Shown: piece by piece, positions 23,382-32,889 of the stretch
Layout of the letters: each line of letters starts with the position of its first letter
Numbering within the stretch: position 1 is the stretch's first letter
Source of the DNA: Anaerolineae bacterium
Lineage (GTDB): Bacteria; Chloroflexota; Anaerolineae; B4-G1; SLSP01
Assembly (NCBI GenBank): GCA_016931185.1
Contig: JAFGFI010000122.1
Coordinates: forward strand, 1 to 50,249
Direction: 5' to 3'
DNA: 50,249 bases
Made by a program: the position numbers and the translations under genes
The notes under the pieces: model-generated
What the model was told of the DNA's origin: nothing
The model's input: the letters and a program-made list of their open reading frames with translations, nothing else
The model's database searches: none

Positions 23382-25844
23382 ATGCGTTCAATACCACACA
23401 TGCCAATCTTGACAGATGTTGACCTGGAAAATGCCGATCCACGCTTGCTCAATGCGTTGGCGAGCCTCAATGAAATCGGCGTGGCGATCAACCGCCTCAA
23501 TCCCCGTAACAGCGTCGCCGATACATTACGCTTGATTGTCGAGAGCGCGATCCAGGTGATTCATGAGGCTTCGGCAATTATTTACACCTACAATCCTTTA
23601 GAACATACCTTTGATATTGCCTCGCGCGTGTCGGCAGGGGAATCAGAGAGATATACTAATCATAACATATCTACAGAAGATACTCCCCGCGTTGATGGCA
23701 TCGGTATGCGCGCAGTACGTCACAGACGGCGTGTACTTTCTTATGAAGAAAGTGATCTCCAAATCCATCCGGCCAAACTCCAGGTGGGAGCGAAAACAAT
23801 GGTTTGTTTGCCCCTAGTAGTGGCAGAGGAAGTGGTAGGAGTGATTTATGTTTATTTACATCAAGCACGCCATTTTAGCCAATTCGAACTGTTGATGCTG
23901 GACAACTTCGTCAACCAGGCCGCTATTGCCATCTACCAGGCACGCCGGATGGCAACAGCGCAGCGCGAGTTGGCGCGCAAAGAAGAGGAACTGAATCGCT
24001 TGCGGCGGGCCGGTTTGCTCATCTCCTCCCGCTTGGGCTTACAAGAGACACTGGAAACTATCTTGCAAATGGCGCTAGAGGTTACCCATGCACATTATGG
24101 TATCTTCCGGCTGGTAGATGCACAGGGGCAAAGTCTAATTACCCGCGCTGTTTCTGAGGGACGTACTATCGCAGGTACTGCATCGGAAACACGGTCAGAG
24201 ACCGGACCGGATAGAGGCTCGGTTAGAGGTCGGCCCGAACAGGGGCTTTCTGATCAGGTATACTATGCAGCTCTTCCCATTGATGGCAATAGCATTATGG
24301 GGTGGGTCGCGGCGCACCAGCAGCCTTTGTGCATTCACGACCTGTATGCAGCTCCGTGGACACGTATCTATTATCCACTTTACACCCATATGCGGATGCG
24401 TTCTGAACTGGCGGTACCGCTTATTGGGTCCGGCGGACGTCTTGAGGGCGTACTTAACCTGGAAAGCCCTGTTATTGGCGCGTTCAGTGAACAAGACAGC
24501 CTGTTATTGCAATCGTTGGCGACCCAGGCCGTCATTGCTATCCAGGAGGCACGATTGGTGGACGCATTGTTAGAGGTCGCGCAACGTCTGCTCGTGCATC
24601 CTTGCCAGGATGTGCTGGAATATCTCGCGCGCCTTGCCTGTGATTTGCTCAATGCCGCTGCTGGTGCGATTTGGATATTGGACACAGATGCAGAATCCGG
24701 CGATACCCTGGTTTTAAAAGCGGCCAGCGATGTGGCAGATGAAGATGTAACCCAGGGATTGCAGATGCAGACATCGTGGAGGCAGACTACACTTGTGAGA
24801 AACCGAGTTATCAAGAAAAGAGTCGCTAATGAACGGCTACCTCTCCACGGCAGCCTGACAGGACAAGCGATTCTGACCGGCAGACCTGTCACGTCTGAAA
24901 ATGTGTGCAATGACCCCCGATTTCACCGCCGGGACCTGGCACGTGCGCAACAATGGAACCACGCGCTTATTGTTCCGCTGTTGACACAGCTCGACCATCA
25001 CCCCATCGGCGCGTTCAGTGTATATAGCGCGCGCACCAGCACAAGTCACTTCACCGAATCTGAATGGGATGCCAAAGTTCTCACCTGTCTGGCGCACTAT
25101 GCGACACTGGCACTTCACAATGCAGAACGACAGGCTACCTTACGTGTAGTACAGGAGCAGCATGCTGTAGCCGAAACGTTTGCTGCCGTGGGGGATATAG
25201 CCGCCAATGTGCTGCACCATCTTAATAACAAAGTGGGCACGATCCCGGTGCGTATCCAGGGAATCCAGGATAAATGCCAATTGGCTCTGGCCGGCGATAC
25301 CTACCTGGCCATGAACCTGGAGGAAATTGAACATAGTGCGCGTGAAGCGATGGATGCTGTCCGCGAGAATCTGGCACGTCTACATCCTATCCATCCCTCT
25401 CCGATACACATTGCAGCCTGTGTCAACGCTGCTATCCATACCGCCACTTTACCGGAAACAATGCGGATTCAAGTGCAGGATTTGGATATGTTACCCCCGG
25501 TTATGGGAGGAAAACAAGGATTGACGATGATCTTTGTCAATTTGCTAGAAAATGCCGCTGATGCGATGCCGGTAGGAGGCACAATTACCATCCGCGGAAC
25601 GGCAGATGCCCAGTGGGTAGAAATCACCGTTGCAGATGATGGTCCAGGTATCGCGCCAGAACTCCATGAACACATCTTTGAGTTTAGCAATACCTCGGCC
25701 CGCCCCAATAAACTAGGCTTTGGGTTATGGTGGGTCAAGACGCTTATGATGCGTCTGGGAGGAACCGTCGCGGTAGAAAGCAACCCACGCACCGGGGATA
25801 CTGCCATCGGTACTACATTTCGTCTGCGATTACCGCAAGGATGA
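23382..25844 (+). CDS. Multi-GAF sensor histidine kinase
   Basis: 820 residues from the ATG at 23382 (AGGTGGGG 5 bases upstream; a GTG at 23373 lies inside that site). No membrane span. Three GAF domains at about 30-190, 205-390 and 395-580, with a low-complexity Ser/Glu/Arg linker in the second (near 265-285). The phosphoacceptor region is VLHHLNNKVG with H612/H613, the LNN pattern resembling the group with HDFNN-type boxes. ATPase: NLLENAADAM, DDGPGIAP and a G-rich lid GFGLWWVKT (about 717-800). The double-receiver regulator gene follows after 34 bases, so it is the likely partner. Ligand of the GAF domains unknown. Confidence 0.9.
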   Translation: MRSIPHMPILTDVDLENADPRLLNALASLNEIGVAINRLNPRNSVADTLRLIVESAIQVIHEASAIIYTYNPLEHTFDIASRVSAGESERYTNHNISTEDTPRVDGIGMRAVRHRRRVLSYEESDLQIHPAKLQVGAKTMVCLPLVVAEEVVGVIYVYLHQARHFSQFELLMLDNFVNQAAIAIYQARRMATAQRELARKEEELNRLRRAGLLISSRLGLQETLETILQMALEVTHAHYGIFRLVDAQGQSLITRAVSEGRTIAGTASETRSETGPDRGSVRGRPEQGLSDQVYYAALPIDGNSIMGWVAAHQQPLCIHDLYAAPWTRIYYPLYTHMRMRSELAVPLIGSGGRLEGVLNLESPVIGAFSEQDSLLLQSLATQAVIAIQEARLVDALLEVAQRLLVHPCQDVLEYLARLACDLLNAAAGAIWILDTDAESGDTLVLKAASDVADEDVTQGLQMQTSWRQTTLVRNRVIKKRVANERLPLHGSLTGQAILTGRPVTSENVCNDPRFHRRDLARAQQWNHALIVPLLTQLDHHPIGAFSVYSARTSTSHFTESEWDAKVLTCLAHYATLALHNAERQATLRVVQEQHAVAETFAAVGDIAANVLHHLNNKVGTIPVRIQGIQDKCQLALAGDTYLAMNLEEIEHSAREAMDAVRENLARLHPIHPSPIHIAACVNAAIHTATLPETMRIQVQDLDMLPPVMGGKQGLTMIFVNLLENAADAMPVGGTITIRGTADAQWVEITVADDGPGIAPELHEHIFEFSNTSARPNKLGFGLWWVKTLMMRLGGTVAVESNPRTGDTAIGTTFRLRLPQG

Positions 25845-25878
25845 AGGACAAAGAGATAAATGAGGATGGAATGATAAA

Positions 25879-26982
25879 ATGCCTGATGCTTCTGCTGCTT
25901 TGCGCGCACTGATCGTCGAAGATGATCGATCCTGGCAACAAATACTGAGTGAGATTTTGACGGATGCCGGCCTAGAAGTGGACATTGTCAACAATGTCGA
26001 AGATGCAATTACCAGTTTGCGATCTGTTTCTCACCGGTTAGCTGTCGTGGATTTAGCCCTGGGAGATGGTAACTATGATAATCAAGATGGTCTGTGTGTG
26101 CTGGATGCGGTGCGACGCCAAGACCCTGGTTGTGTCACCCTAATGCTCACAGGTTTTGCCACTGTAGAATTGGCGGTCAGTGTTCTAACTGAATATGGCG
26201 CTTTCAGTTGTCTGCGCAAAGAGACCTTCAATCGTACCGAGTTTCGCACCTTGGTCCGGCAGGCACTCGCCAGTGCGCCCCCTATAAAAACACTTGTACC
26301 CACTGATAACATTGTGAAAATCCCTTCTAAAGATATGGAGGTAAATACTTTTCTGGCATCTGGAATCGTTCTTGTTGTAGAAGATGATGCTGGCTGGCGT
26401 ACTATCCTGTCCGAGCTATTGACAGATGCTGGTTATCAAACCCGGCTATGCACGAGTTTCGGCGAAGCTCTAGGCTGTCTCCGGCGTGAGACGTACACGC
26501 TTGCTGTAGTGGATCTATCGCTGGCAGGATTTGATCATCCGGATGAATTCTCTGAGACACAGCCCATCTCAGAGGATATCCTGGGAGGGTACCAATTACT
26601 AGCTACCACACGTGCAAGCCGGATTCCCACCATTGTGGTTAGTGGAGTAGCGACTCCTGACAATATTGAACGCGCCTACCGGGAACAAAACGTTTTTGCT
26701 TACCTGGAAAAACAGACTTTTGACCGGCGAACTTTTCTCCAGACGGTTAAGGAAGCGCATAATGCGAGCAGCGCAGATACTGCACTTCAACTACTCACGC
26801 AACGCGAACAGGAAGTATTGATGTTATTGGCCCAGGGAATGACCAATAAAGAGATTGCCGGGACTTTGGTCATTACTACTAACACAGTCAAACGCCATCT
26901 TAAAGCGATCTTCAGTAAATTGGAGGTTCACACACGCGCCGCCGCTGCTGCGAAAGCTATCACCGCGGGGATTTTGGTATAA
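25879..26982 (+). CDS. Two-receiver response regulator with LuxR-type DNA-binding domain
   Basis: 367 residues. Receiver 1 (about 8-130) has the acidic pair in VEDD and D58 in VVDLAL. Receiver 2 (about 163-298) has VEDD and D212 in VVDLSL, with an insertion of about 15 residues after it. Both have Glu after the conserved Lys-type position (RKETF, EKQTF). A LuxR helix-turn-helix occupies 307-365 (TQREQEVLMLLAQGMTNKEIA, here split at Q308). Two phospho-acceptor domains on one output suggest signal integration. It probably receives phosphate from the preceding GAF kinase. Targets unknown. Confidence 0.9.
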   Translation: MPDASAALRALIVEDDRSWQQILSEILTDAGLEVDIVNNVEDAITSLRSVSHRLAVVDLALGDGNYDNQDGLCVLDAVRRQDPGCVTLMLTGFATVELAVSVLTEYGAFSCLRKETFNRTEFRTLVRQALASAPPIKTLVPTDNIVKIPSKDMEVNTFLASGIVLVVEDDAGWRTILSELLTDAGYQTRLCTSFGEALGCLRRETYTLAVVDLSLAGFDHPDEFSETQPISEDILGGYQLLATTRASRIPTIVVSGVATPDNIERAYREQNVFAYLEKQTFDRRTFLQTVKEAHNASSADTALQLLTQREQEVLMLLAQGMTNKEIAGTLVITTNTVKRHLKAIFSKLEVHTRAAAAAKAITAGILV

Positions 26983-27015
26983 TAGTTGTTACATTTAGAT
27001 ACTGGGAGTTACATT

Positions 27016-27453
27016 ATGTCCACAACAATTACGTATTATGCAGCCGGTGGCGTGCTTGTCAATCTACAGCATACCAAGGTGCTTTTGTTGGTGCGTCCAG
27101 CGCAGGATGAGGTACGTTTGCCTAAAGGTCATATTGAACCAGGCGAAACTTCTCAAGACACGGCCTTGCGGGAGGTGATGGAAGAGACAGGATATAATGA
27201 CCTGGAAATTATCACCGATCTTGGAGAACAACTTGTCATTTTCACCTGGAAAAACCGTATTGTACGCCGTAACGAACATTATTATCTTATGCACGTGTGT
27301 TCTTCACAACAAACCGAGCGTCTTCCAGAAGATGAACAACAGTTCTTTCCAACCTGGGCTTCGTGGGCAGAGGCCCAGGAATATATTACGTTTGAGGCCG
27401 AGCGCGAGTGGTTACAGCGTGCATACCGCGCGCTAGAACTGGATAAGCAATGA
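27016..27453 (+). CDS. Nudix hydrolase
   Basis: 145 residues from the ATG at 27016 (GGGAG 7 bases upstream; a TTG at 26986 has no site). The Nudix box is complete: G-x5-E-x7-REV-x-EE-x-G, from GHIEPGE to REVMEETGY (about residues 38-60). The N-terminus (YAAGGVLV) and PKGH fit diadenosine-polyphosphate or nucleotide hydrolases, though the substrate cannot be fixed from sequence. The ATGA overlap with the endonuclease III gene suggests a small housecleaning/repair operon. A TATAAT (26978-26983) over the stop of the previous gene could serve it. Confidence 0.9.
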   Translation: MSTTITYYAAGGVLVNLQHTKVLLLVRPAQDEVRLPKGHIEPGETSQDTALREVMEETGYNDLEIITDLGEQLVIFTWKNRIVRRNEHYYLMHVCSSQQTERLPEDEQQFFPTWASWAEAQEYITFEAEREWLQRAYRALELDKQ

Positions 27454-28127
27454 ACGATTCCCAAACAACCCTCTTAGAAATTCACTGTCGTCTGGTTCGT
27501 TTGTATGGTGACCCCATATTGCATCCCTCAGGCGAACCCGTAGCAGCGCTGATCAACACAATTCTCAGTCAAAATACTAATGACCGTAACCGGGATATAG
27601 CTTACCAACAACTGCGAGTGCAATTTCCGACTTGGGAAGCTGTGCGCGATGCTCCGCTAGAGACGGTTATCGAAGCCATCCGCCCGGCAGGATTGGCGCC
27701 CAGTAAAGGACCACGTATCCAATCCGCATTGCAGTATATCACTGAAGAACAAGGGGGCATTTCGCTTGATTTTCTTAATGAACTGCCACTGACGCAGGCA
27801 CGCGACTGGCTTTTAAGTCTGAATGGGGTTGGGCCTAAAACGGCAGCAATTGTATTGCTGTTTGCCCTGGGTCGCTCTGCTTTTCCGGTAGATACTCATG
27901 TTCATCGCGTTACACGGCGGTTAGGGCTTATTCCAGATAAAACATCACGGGAAAAAGCTCACGAACTTTTGGAAGTACTGGTTCCACCAGAACACTACTA
28001 TGCTTTTCACCTCAACCTGATTGCACTCGGACGCCAGACTTGTCACGCGCGAAAACCAGAATGTCACAAATGTGTAGTGCGCGAGTTTTGTGACTATTTC
28101 AACGATCAAAAACAAGAGGAGGACTGA
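27450..28127 (+). CDS. nth: Endonuclease III-like DNA glycosylase
   Basis: 225 residues, of the usual length for endonuclease III. Helix-hairpin-helix LNGVGPKTA holds the catalytic Lys K130, and D148 in PVDTHVHRV is the catalytic Asp. The C-terminal iron-sulfur cluster is intact: C198-x6-C205-x2-C208-x5-C214. It would remove oxidised pyrimidines and cut at abasic sites. The ATG overlaps the Nudix stop. The family also has a divergent branch acting on other lesions; the substrate residues are not enough to separate them here. Confidence 0.9.
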   Translation: MNDSQTTLLEIHCRLVRLYGDPILHPSGEPVAALINTILSQNTNDRNRDIAYQQLRVQFPTWEAVRDAPLETVIEAIRPAGLAPSKGPRIQSALQYITEEQGGISLDFLNELPLTQARDWLLSLNGVGPKTAAIVLLFALGRSAFPVDTHVHRVTRRLGLIPDKTSREKAHELLEVLVPPEHYYAFHLNLIALGRQTCHARKPECHKCVVREFCDYFNDQKQEED

Positions 28128-28149
28128 GCAATATTGGATTTTTGTGACG

Positions 28150-28283
28150 CTATCCGCAAAATGTTAGGCACAAACAAATTTCCTCCCTTTTTCCACTAAA
28201 CTATCCACACCTTAACTGGCAGATATAGGATAACGTGGATAGACATTTCATATCTGTAGGTAGTTCAAAAACTGCTATCCACA
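28150..28283. promoter_or_regulatory. DnaA-box cluster upstream of dnaA
   Basis: The gap 28128-28524 contains CTATCCACA at 28201-28209 and 28275-28283 and the reverse CGTGGATAG at 28234-28242, each one or two bases from the DnaA box TTATCCACA, plus a weaker GCTATCCGC at 28150-28158. AT-rich DNA follows (28389-28415). This fits either autoregulation of dnaA or part of the chromosomal origin. Confidence 0.6.
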
Positions 28284-28404
28284 GCAACTTACGCAAGATT
28301 AAAATGGTAGTAAATTTAAGACTTATTAGGCTCTTAGACATTGCTACTTAAAGGATTTTTTGGTAGAATATAAGAGGTCAACGGAGGGATTATTTCTTTT
28401 GATA

Positions 28405-28458
28405 ATATATTATGCCGTAGTGCCCTACTAACGCGCTATTTCCAATGGCATAGTATAT
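28405..28458 (+). promoter_or_regulatory. Stem structure in the dnaA leader
   Basis: Bases 28405-28416 pair with 28447-28458 over 12 positions, one of them a G-U pair in plus-strand RNA. A small GTAG/CTAC stem lies inside. It ends about 65 bases before the dnaA ATG. Role unknown; it could be an origin-unwinding element rather than RNA. Confidence 0.35.
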
Positions 28459-28524
28459 ACCTTCCAAGTTATACTAATTTATACTGGGGGTATTTTTGTG
28501 CCCGCAGAAATCAAGAGGATTTAT

Positions 28525-29868
28525 ATGGAATCTGTTAGTCCGCAAAGATTATGGCAGGCAACTTTAGGAGAATTAGAATTACAGATGACGCGCGCCACAT
28601 TTGATACGTGGCTGCGAGATACGCAATGCCTTGGCCTGGAAGATAATGAACAATTGGTCGTTGGCGTAAAAAACGGTTATGCAGTAGAATGGTTGGAAAG
28701 TCGGCTTTATCCTGTGATCGAACGTACTTTAAATCGGCTATCCGACCGGGATATGCAAGCCCGATTTGTCGTTTGGGAGGGAAAACGTATGGGTGAAGAA
28801 CCTCTAGTTCTACTGTCACCAGAGACTACGCCTGCTTCTCGTGTGCCACGTGACCCCGGACTCAATCCTGATTATACCTTCAAAAGTTTTGTGGTCGGGC
28901 CGGGCAATCGCTTAGCGCAGGCTGCATCGGAAGCTGTTGCAGAAGCCCCGGCAAAAGCCTATAATCCATTATTCATACATGGGGGCGTAGGTTTGGGGAA
29001 AACTCACTTGTTACATGCTATTGGTAACTTCTGCTATCACAGAGGAATGCAAGTGCTTTATATTTCTTCAGAGACTTTTACGAATGATCTGATCGAAGCT
29101 ATCCGCGCCCAAAGCACTGATATGTTCCGCGACAAATACCGGACTGCTGAGGTTTTGCTCGTGGATGACATTCAGTTTATTGCCGGTAAAGAAAGCACAC
29201 AAGAAGAATTTTTTCATACTTTTAATGCTTTACGTGATAATGGCAAACAGATTATACTTACCAGTGATCGTCCGCCTAAAGCTATGGTCACGTTGGAGGA
29301 ACGACTACGCTCGCGTTTTGAATGGGGACTGATTGTCGACGTACAATCCCCTGATTATGAGACACGTATGGCGATTTTACGCTCCAAAGCAGAACGGCTC
29401 CAAGTTAATGTACCCAATGAAGTCTTAAACTATATCGCTGCCAATATTGAAAGCAATATCCGCGAGTTAGAGGGTGCGTTAAACCGTGTCCTCGCTATGG
29501 TACGTTTGACGGATTTGCCACTTAACAAAGAAATTACCAAACAAGCCCTTAATGATTTATTGCCCAATCGTCCAGAACTTTCACCGGATCAGATTATTAA
29601 CGCTGTCGCGGCATACTATGGACTCTCCACTGACGAATTGTGTGGCGTGCGCCGCAGCCGGCGCGTGGCACAACCCCGCCAGGTGGCAATGTATCTGATT
29701 CGAGAAGAAACAGAATCTTCTTTTCCCCAAATCGGTGCGCATTTGGGGGGGCGGGATCACACCACTATACTCTATGGCTATGAGCGTGTGCGTGCTCAAA
29801 TTGAGCAAGACGAACAGTTAAGACGTGAAGTTATCAACATTAAGGGACAACTCTACGGGCAAAATTAG
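28525..29868 (+). CDS. dnaA: Chromosomal replication initiator DnaA
   Basis: 447 residues from the ATG at 28525 (AAGAGG 7 bases upstream); a GTG at 28498 behind GGGGG is a possible alternative adding 9 residues. Domain I is at about 1-80 (LWQATLGELELQM, then FDTWL). A short linker follows, then the AAA+ domain: Walker A GGVGLGKTH (about 152-160), Walker B LLVDDIQF (about 212-219), with the sensor motif ILTSDRPP. Domain IV ends with the DNA-binding signature GGRDHTTILYGYE. It opens the origin using ATP. Unlike the usual order, no dnaN follows; a lactate permease does. Confidence 0.97.
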   Translation: MESVSPQRLWQATLGELELQMTRATFDTWLRDTQCLGLEDNEQLVVGVKNGYAVEWLESRLYPVIERTLNRLSDRDMQARFVVWEGKRMGEEPLVLLSPETTPASRVPRDPGLNPDYTFKSFVVGPGNRLAQAASEAVAEAPAKAYNPLFIHGGVGLGKTHLLHAIGNFCYHRGMQVLYISSETFTNDLIEAIRAQSTDMFRDKYRTAEVLLVDDIQFIAGKESTQEEFFHTFNALRDNGKQIILTSDRPPKAMVTLEERLRSRFEWGLIVDVQSPDYETRMAILRSKAERLQVNVPNEVLNYIAANIESNIRELEGALNRVLAMVRLTDLPLNKEITKQALNDLLPNRPELSPDQIINAVAAYYGLSTDELCGVRRSRRVAQPRQVAMYLIREETESSFPQIGAHLGGRDHTTILYGYERVRAQIEQDEQLRREVINIKGQLYGQN

Positions 29869-29942
29869 TTACAAAAACAGGGATGGTTCAAGTCACTTTC
29901 ACACTTTATGCCCCATCAAGCGTAAAACTGTAAAGGTAAAAA

Positions 29943-30010
29943 GCAAGGTTTCTGAACCTTGCCAAAAACATTCCGAAACACACGGATACCCTAACAGGTA
30001 TCCGTGTGTT
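29943..30010 (+). terminator. Two hairpins after dnaA
   Basis: First hairpin: 29943-29950 with 29955-29962, loop of four. Second: perfect 14-bp arms 29977-29990 and 29997-30010, loop of six. Neither is followed by a good T-run, so efficiency is uncertain, but together they separate dnaA from the permease gene. Confidence 0.55.
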
Positions 30011-30032
30011 ATCTGTGGGCTTTGGGCGTTTG

Positions 30033-30041
30033 TGGTACAAT
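30033..30041 (+). promoter_or_regulatory. Extended -10 promoter of the permease gene
   Basis: TGGTACAAT matches an extended -10 element (TGn plus TACAAT). It lies about 38 bases before the permease ATG and after the dnaA hairpins. No convincing -35 box is seen. Confidence 0.4.
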
Positions 30042-30079
30042 AGATAAACATAATACCCGACAAGGAACCGCCAACATCT

Positions 30080-31615
30080 ATGAATATTTTGGATACATTG
30101 TTAGCCGCGTGCCCATTGCTCTTGATCCTGATACTTATGATGGGATTACGTTGGAATGGAGCTAGGGCGGGCATGGCCGGTTGGTTAACGGCTTTTATTA
30201 TTGCCGCGTTACGCTTTGGGGCCGGTCCCAATGTGTTATTCTGGGCACAAATTCGTGGTTTGTTCCTCGCGCTCTATGTCCTTTACATCATCTGGGGGGC
30301 GCTCTTTTTTTTTCGCGTGACAGAAGCCGCTGGCACTCTCACTGCTATGCGCGATCTATTGCAAAAGCTTTCCCCGGATCGGTCGTTCCAGGTTTTAATC
30401 CTGGCATGGGGATTCGCTTCTTTTTTACAAGGAGTGGGGGGATTTGGAGTTCCTATTGCTGTTGTTGCTCCCCTTCTGGTTAGTATGGGATTCTCTGCTG
30501 TGGATGCTGTGATTTTACCTTCCCTGGGTCATGCATGGGCTGTCTCTTTTGGATCATTAGGCTCATCTTTTTTTGCCCTGGTAGCAGCGACCGGGTTAGA
30601 AGAATCCTATTTTGCGTCGTGGATGGCATTGCTGTTAGGCGTGGTCTGTTTCCTGGGAGGATTTGCAGTACTCTGGGTCAGTGGACAAAAGACGGCGTTA
30701 CGTCAAGGATTACCTCTTATGTTATGGATGGCAGTTGCGATGAGCGCTGTGCAATTACTTGCTGTGCAAGTAGGCGTGTGGAACATTGCAGCTATGCTTG
30801 GGTCCCTGGCAGGTCTTACCATAGGGGGGATTTGGGCCTGGCTTCAGAAAAAAGAGACTGCAGTTTCTCCACCATCGGCCTCAATGCTGTTAACCGCCAT
30901 ACTGCCGTATTTAATTCTGTTAGGCATTATCTTTGCCGAGAAATTTATCAAACCACTCAACTTATTTCTTAATCACTGCAAATTGACCGTTAATGTGCCA
31001 GAGGTTATGACTACACAAGGATGGATTACAGGAGCTGGACCGGCGCGCCCCATCTCAGTTTTTGGGCACCCAGGAGCATTACTCTTCTATGCCGGACTGA
31101 TCATATATGGCATCGCAAGAAGACAAGGGCAACTCACATCCGAAAGCAAGCGGCAGATCCTTACAGGTATGGTACGCAGTGGGGTGCGATCTTCTCTCGG
31201 TATTCTGGCAATGGTGGGTATGGCAACGACGATGGATCATGCCGGTATGGTCCTACAACTCTCCTCCGCAATGGCTATCGCCGCGAACACTCTATTTCCC
31301 CTGGTCTCTCCCTTTATCGGCGCGTTAGGAGCCTTTATGACCGGCAGCAATACCAATTCTAACGTACTCTTTGGCGCATTTCAACGGCAGGTTGCAGATA
31401 CGTTGGGATATTTTGTCCCCGTAATCCTGGCTTCTCATAATGCGGGGGCTGCCCTTGGTTCTATCTTTGCACCGGCCAAGGTTATCGTGGGCTGTAGCAC
31501 AGTTGGACTGGGTGGTCAAGAGGGTAATGCTTTACGTCGGTTGATTGAATACGGGTTAATTATGATTGCTATTTTAGCTATATTAACTTGGATCATCGTG
31601 GCAACCCATATTTAA
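30080..31615 (+). CDS. lldP: L-lactate permease family transporter
   Basis: 511 residues with about 12-13 membrane spans, slightly shorter than E. coli LldP (about 550). Family features include the loop FLQGVGGFGVPIAVVAPLL (about 114-132), LPSLGHAWAVSFGSLG near 152-167, and TGSNTNSNVLFGAFQ near 427-441, which form the substrate site region of the lactate/glycolate permease family. It would import lactate or glycolate with protons. AAGGAACC lies about 13 bases before the ATG. Alone in its unit. Substrate within the family not certain. Confidence 0.9.
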   Translation: MNILDTLLAACPLLLILILMMGLRWNGARAGMAGWLTAFIIAALRFGAGPNVLFWAQIRGLFLALYVLYIIWGALFFFRVTEAAGTLTAMRDLLQKLSPDRSFQVLILAWGFASFLQGVGGFGVPIAVVAPLLVSMGFSAVDAVILPSLGHAWAVSFGSLGSSFFALVAATGLEESYFASWMALLLGVVCFLGGFAVLWVSGQKTALRQGLPLMLWMAVAMSAVQLLAVQVGVWNIAAMLGSLAGLTIGGIWAWLQKKETAVSPPSASMLLTAILPYLILLGIIFAEKFIKPLNLFLNHCKLTVNVPEVMTTQGWITGAGPARPISVFGHPGALLFYAGLIIYGIARRQGQLTSESKRQILTGMVRSGVRSSLGILAMVGMATTMDHAGMVLQLSSAMAIAANTLFPLVSPFIGALGAFMTGSNTNSNVLFGAFQRQVADTLGYFVPVILASHNAGAALGSIFAPAKVIVGCSTVGLGGQEGNALRRLIEYGLIMIAILAILTWIIVATHI

Positions 31616-31704
31616 GTCTTTAACTAACCTGTAACATCATTTATCTATATCAAACGTGTATAATGAGAAGGGAATATTCATTAGGCTGAAGGAACTTAAG
31701 TATT

Positions 31705-32838
31705 ATGACTAAACAGCATATTCTAATTGTTGATGATGATATAGATGCATTACGTCTTATTGGACTCATGCTAGAACGGGCGGGATACCATATCATAGCC
31801 GCTTCATCAGGACAACAGGCCATATCGAAAGCCGTCAAAGAACAACCCGCGCTCATTATCTTGGACATTATGATGCCCGATGTAGATGGATATCAAGTTG
31901 CTGCCCAATTGCGCAAACACCCGGCGACAACCGGGGTTCCCATTCTGATGTTTACAGCGAAAACATCAATCACAGATAAAGTTGCTAGTTTTCAGGCCGG
32001 CGCCGATGATTATCTTACCAAGCCTATACAACCACAAGCCCTCATTTCTCACGTCGAGACCTTGTTGGCTCAAAAAAATCGCACTTCTGAAATCTCTGAT
32101 GGAAAAATTATCTGTTTCTTGCCCACAAAAGGGGGGGTGGGTAATACAACCTTATCGTTAAATACAGCCATTGAATTGCGTCGACAATTCAAGGAACAAA
32201 AAATTGTTTTACTGGAATTGCGAAACGGAGGTGCGACATTAGGATTACACCTAGGAATGTCAATGCGTACTTACTTGCAACCGCTGCTTGAACAACCTTT
32301 AGCTTCAGTGAATAGAGACACCATTAACAATGCCATTATCCAACATACTTCAGGAATTCATCTCCTACTCAGTAGTGCAAATCCCGTAGGTGCGGATGAG
32401 AATATCTCGAAGGATTTTGTGCGCACTCTATTTTATCATCTCAATACGGATTATGATTATGTATTAGTTGATACAGCACCCTTCTTGGGAGAAGCCAACC
32501 AGGAAGCGTTACGTTTATCCAGCCTTATCATGCTTTCTGTAGAACCGACTCACATTGGATTGGCAATGGCGCAAAAAATGCTGGATGGACTTAATAAACA
32601 TCATATTAGTCCAAACAAAACTGAACCGGTAGTCATCCATCGGATGCCAGCCGGAGCCGCATTGGAAATTAACACTATTGAAAGTGCCCTTCAGAGTAAA
32701 GTCATCGCCAACATCCCGTATGAACCTGAAATGGCTTATCAAAGCATTCTAAACAACCGCCCTATGAAGTTACGACCTCATAGCTTAATTTCACAGCAGG
32801 TAAGACTTGTGGTACAATCCATCGTAGAACACCATTGA
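31705..32838 (+). CDS. Receiver domain fused to CpaE/ParA-like ATPase
   Basis: 377 residues. A canonical receiver (about 5-122: VDDD, D54 in ILDIMMPD, conserved Lys in TKP near 106) is followed by a MinD/ParA-type domain (about 134-375). The P-loop is KGGVGNTT (142-149): the signature Lys K142 is kept, the second Lys is Asn, as in pilus-assembly CpaE proteins. YDYVLVDTAPFLGEANQEAL supplies the switch. CpaE-like proteins position secretion or pilus machinery, but no pilus genes are near. The GAF kinase gene follows after 51 bases and is the probable partner. A TATAAT at 31659-31664 is a promoter candidate. Confidence 0.88.
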   Translation: MTKQHILIVDDDIDALRLIGLMLERAGYHIIAASSGQQAISKAVKEQPALIILDIMMPDVDGYQVAAQLRKHPATTGVPILMFTAKTSITDKVASFQAGADDYLTKPIQPQALISHVETLLAQKNRTSEISDGKIICFLPTKGGVGNTTLSLNTAIELRRQFKEQKIVLLELRNGGATLGLHLGMSMRTYLQPLLEQPLASVNRDTINNAIIQHTSGIHLLLSSANPVGADENISKDFVRTLFYHLNTDYDYVLVDTAPFLGEANQEALRLSSLIMLSVEPTHIGLAMAQKMLDGLNKHHISPNKTEPVVIHRMPAGAALEINTIESALQSKVIANIPYEPEMAYQSILNNRPMKLRPHSLISQQVRLVVQSIVEHH

Positions 32839-32889
32839 GATTATTTTTAGATGAAATTGTCACCTGAATTTTATCTGTAAAGGTAAGCT

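Noticed and set aside
30181..31362. Several plus-strand frames within the lactate permease
   Set aside because: They are alternative frames of a single clear membrane protein and do not carry recognisable features; the permease frame is uninterrupted.
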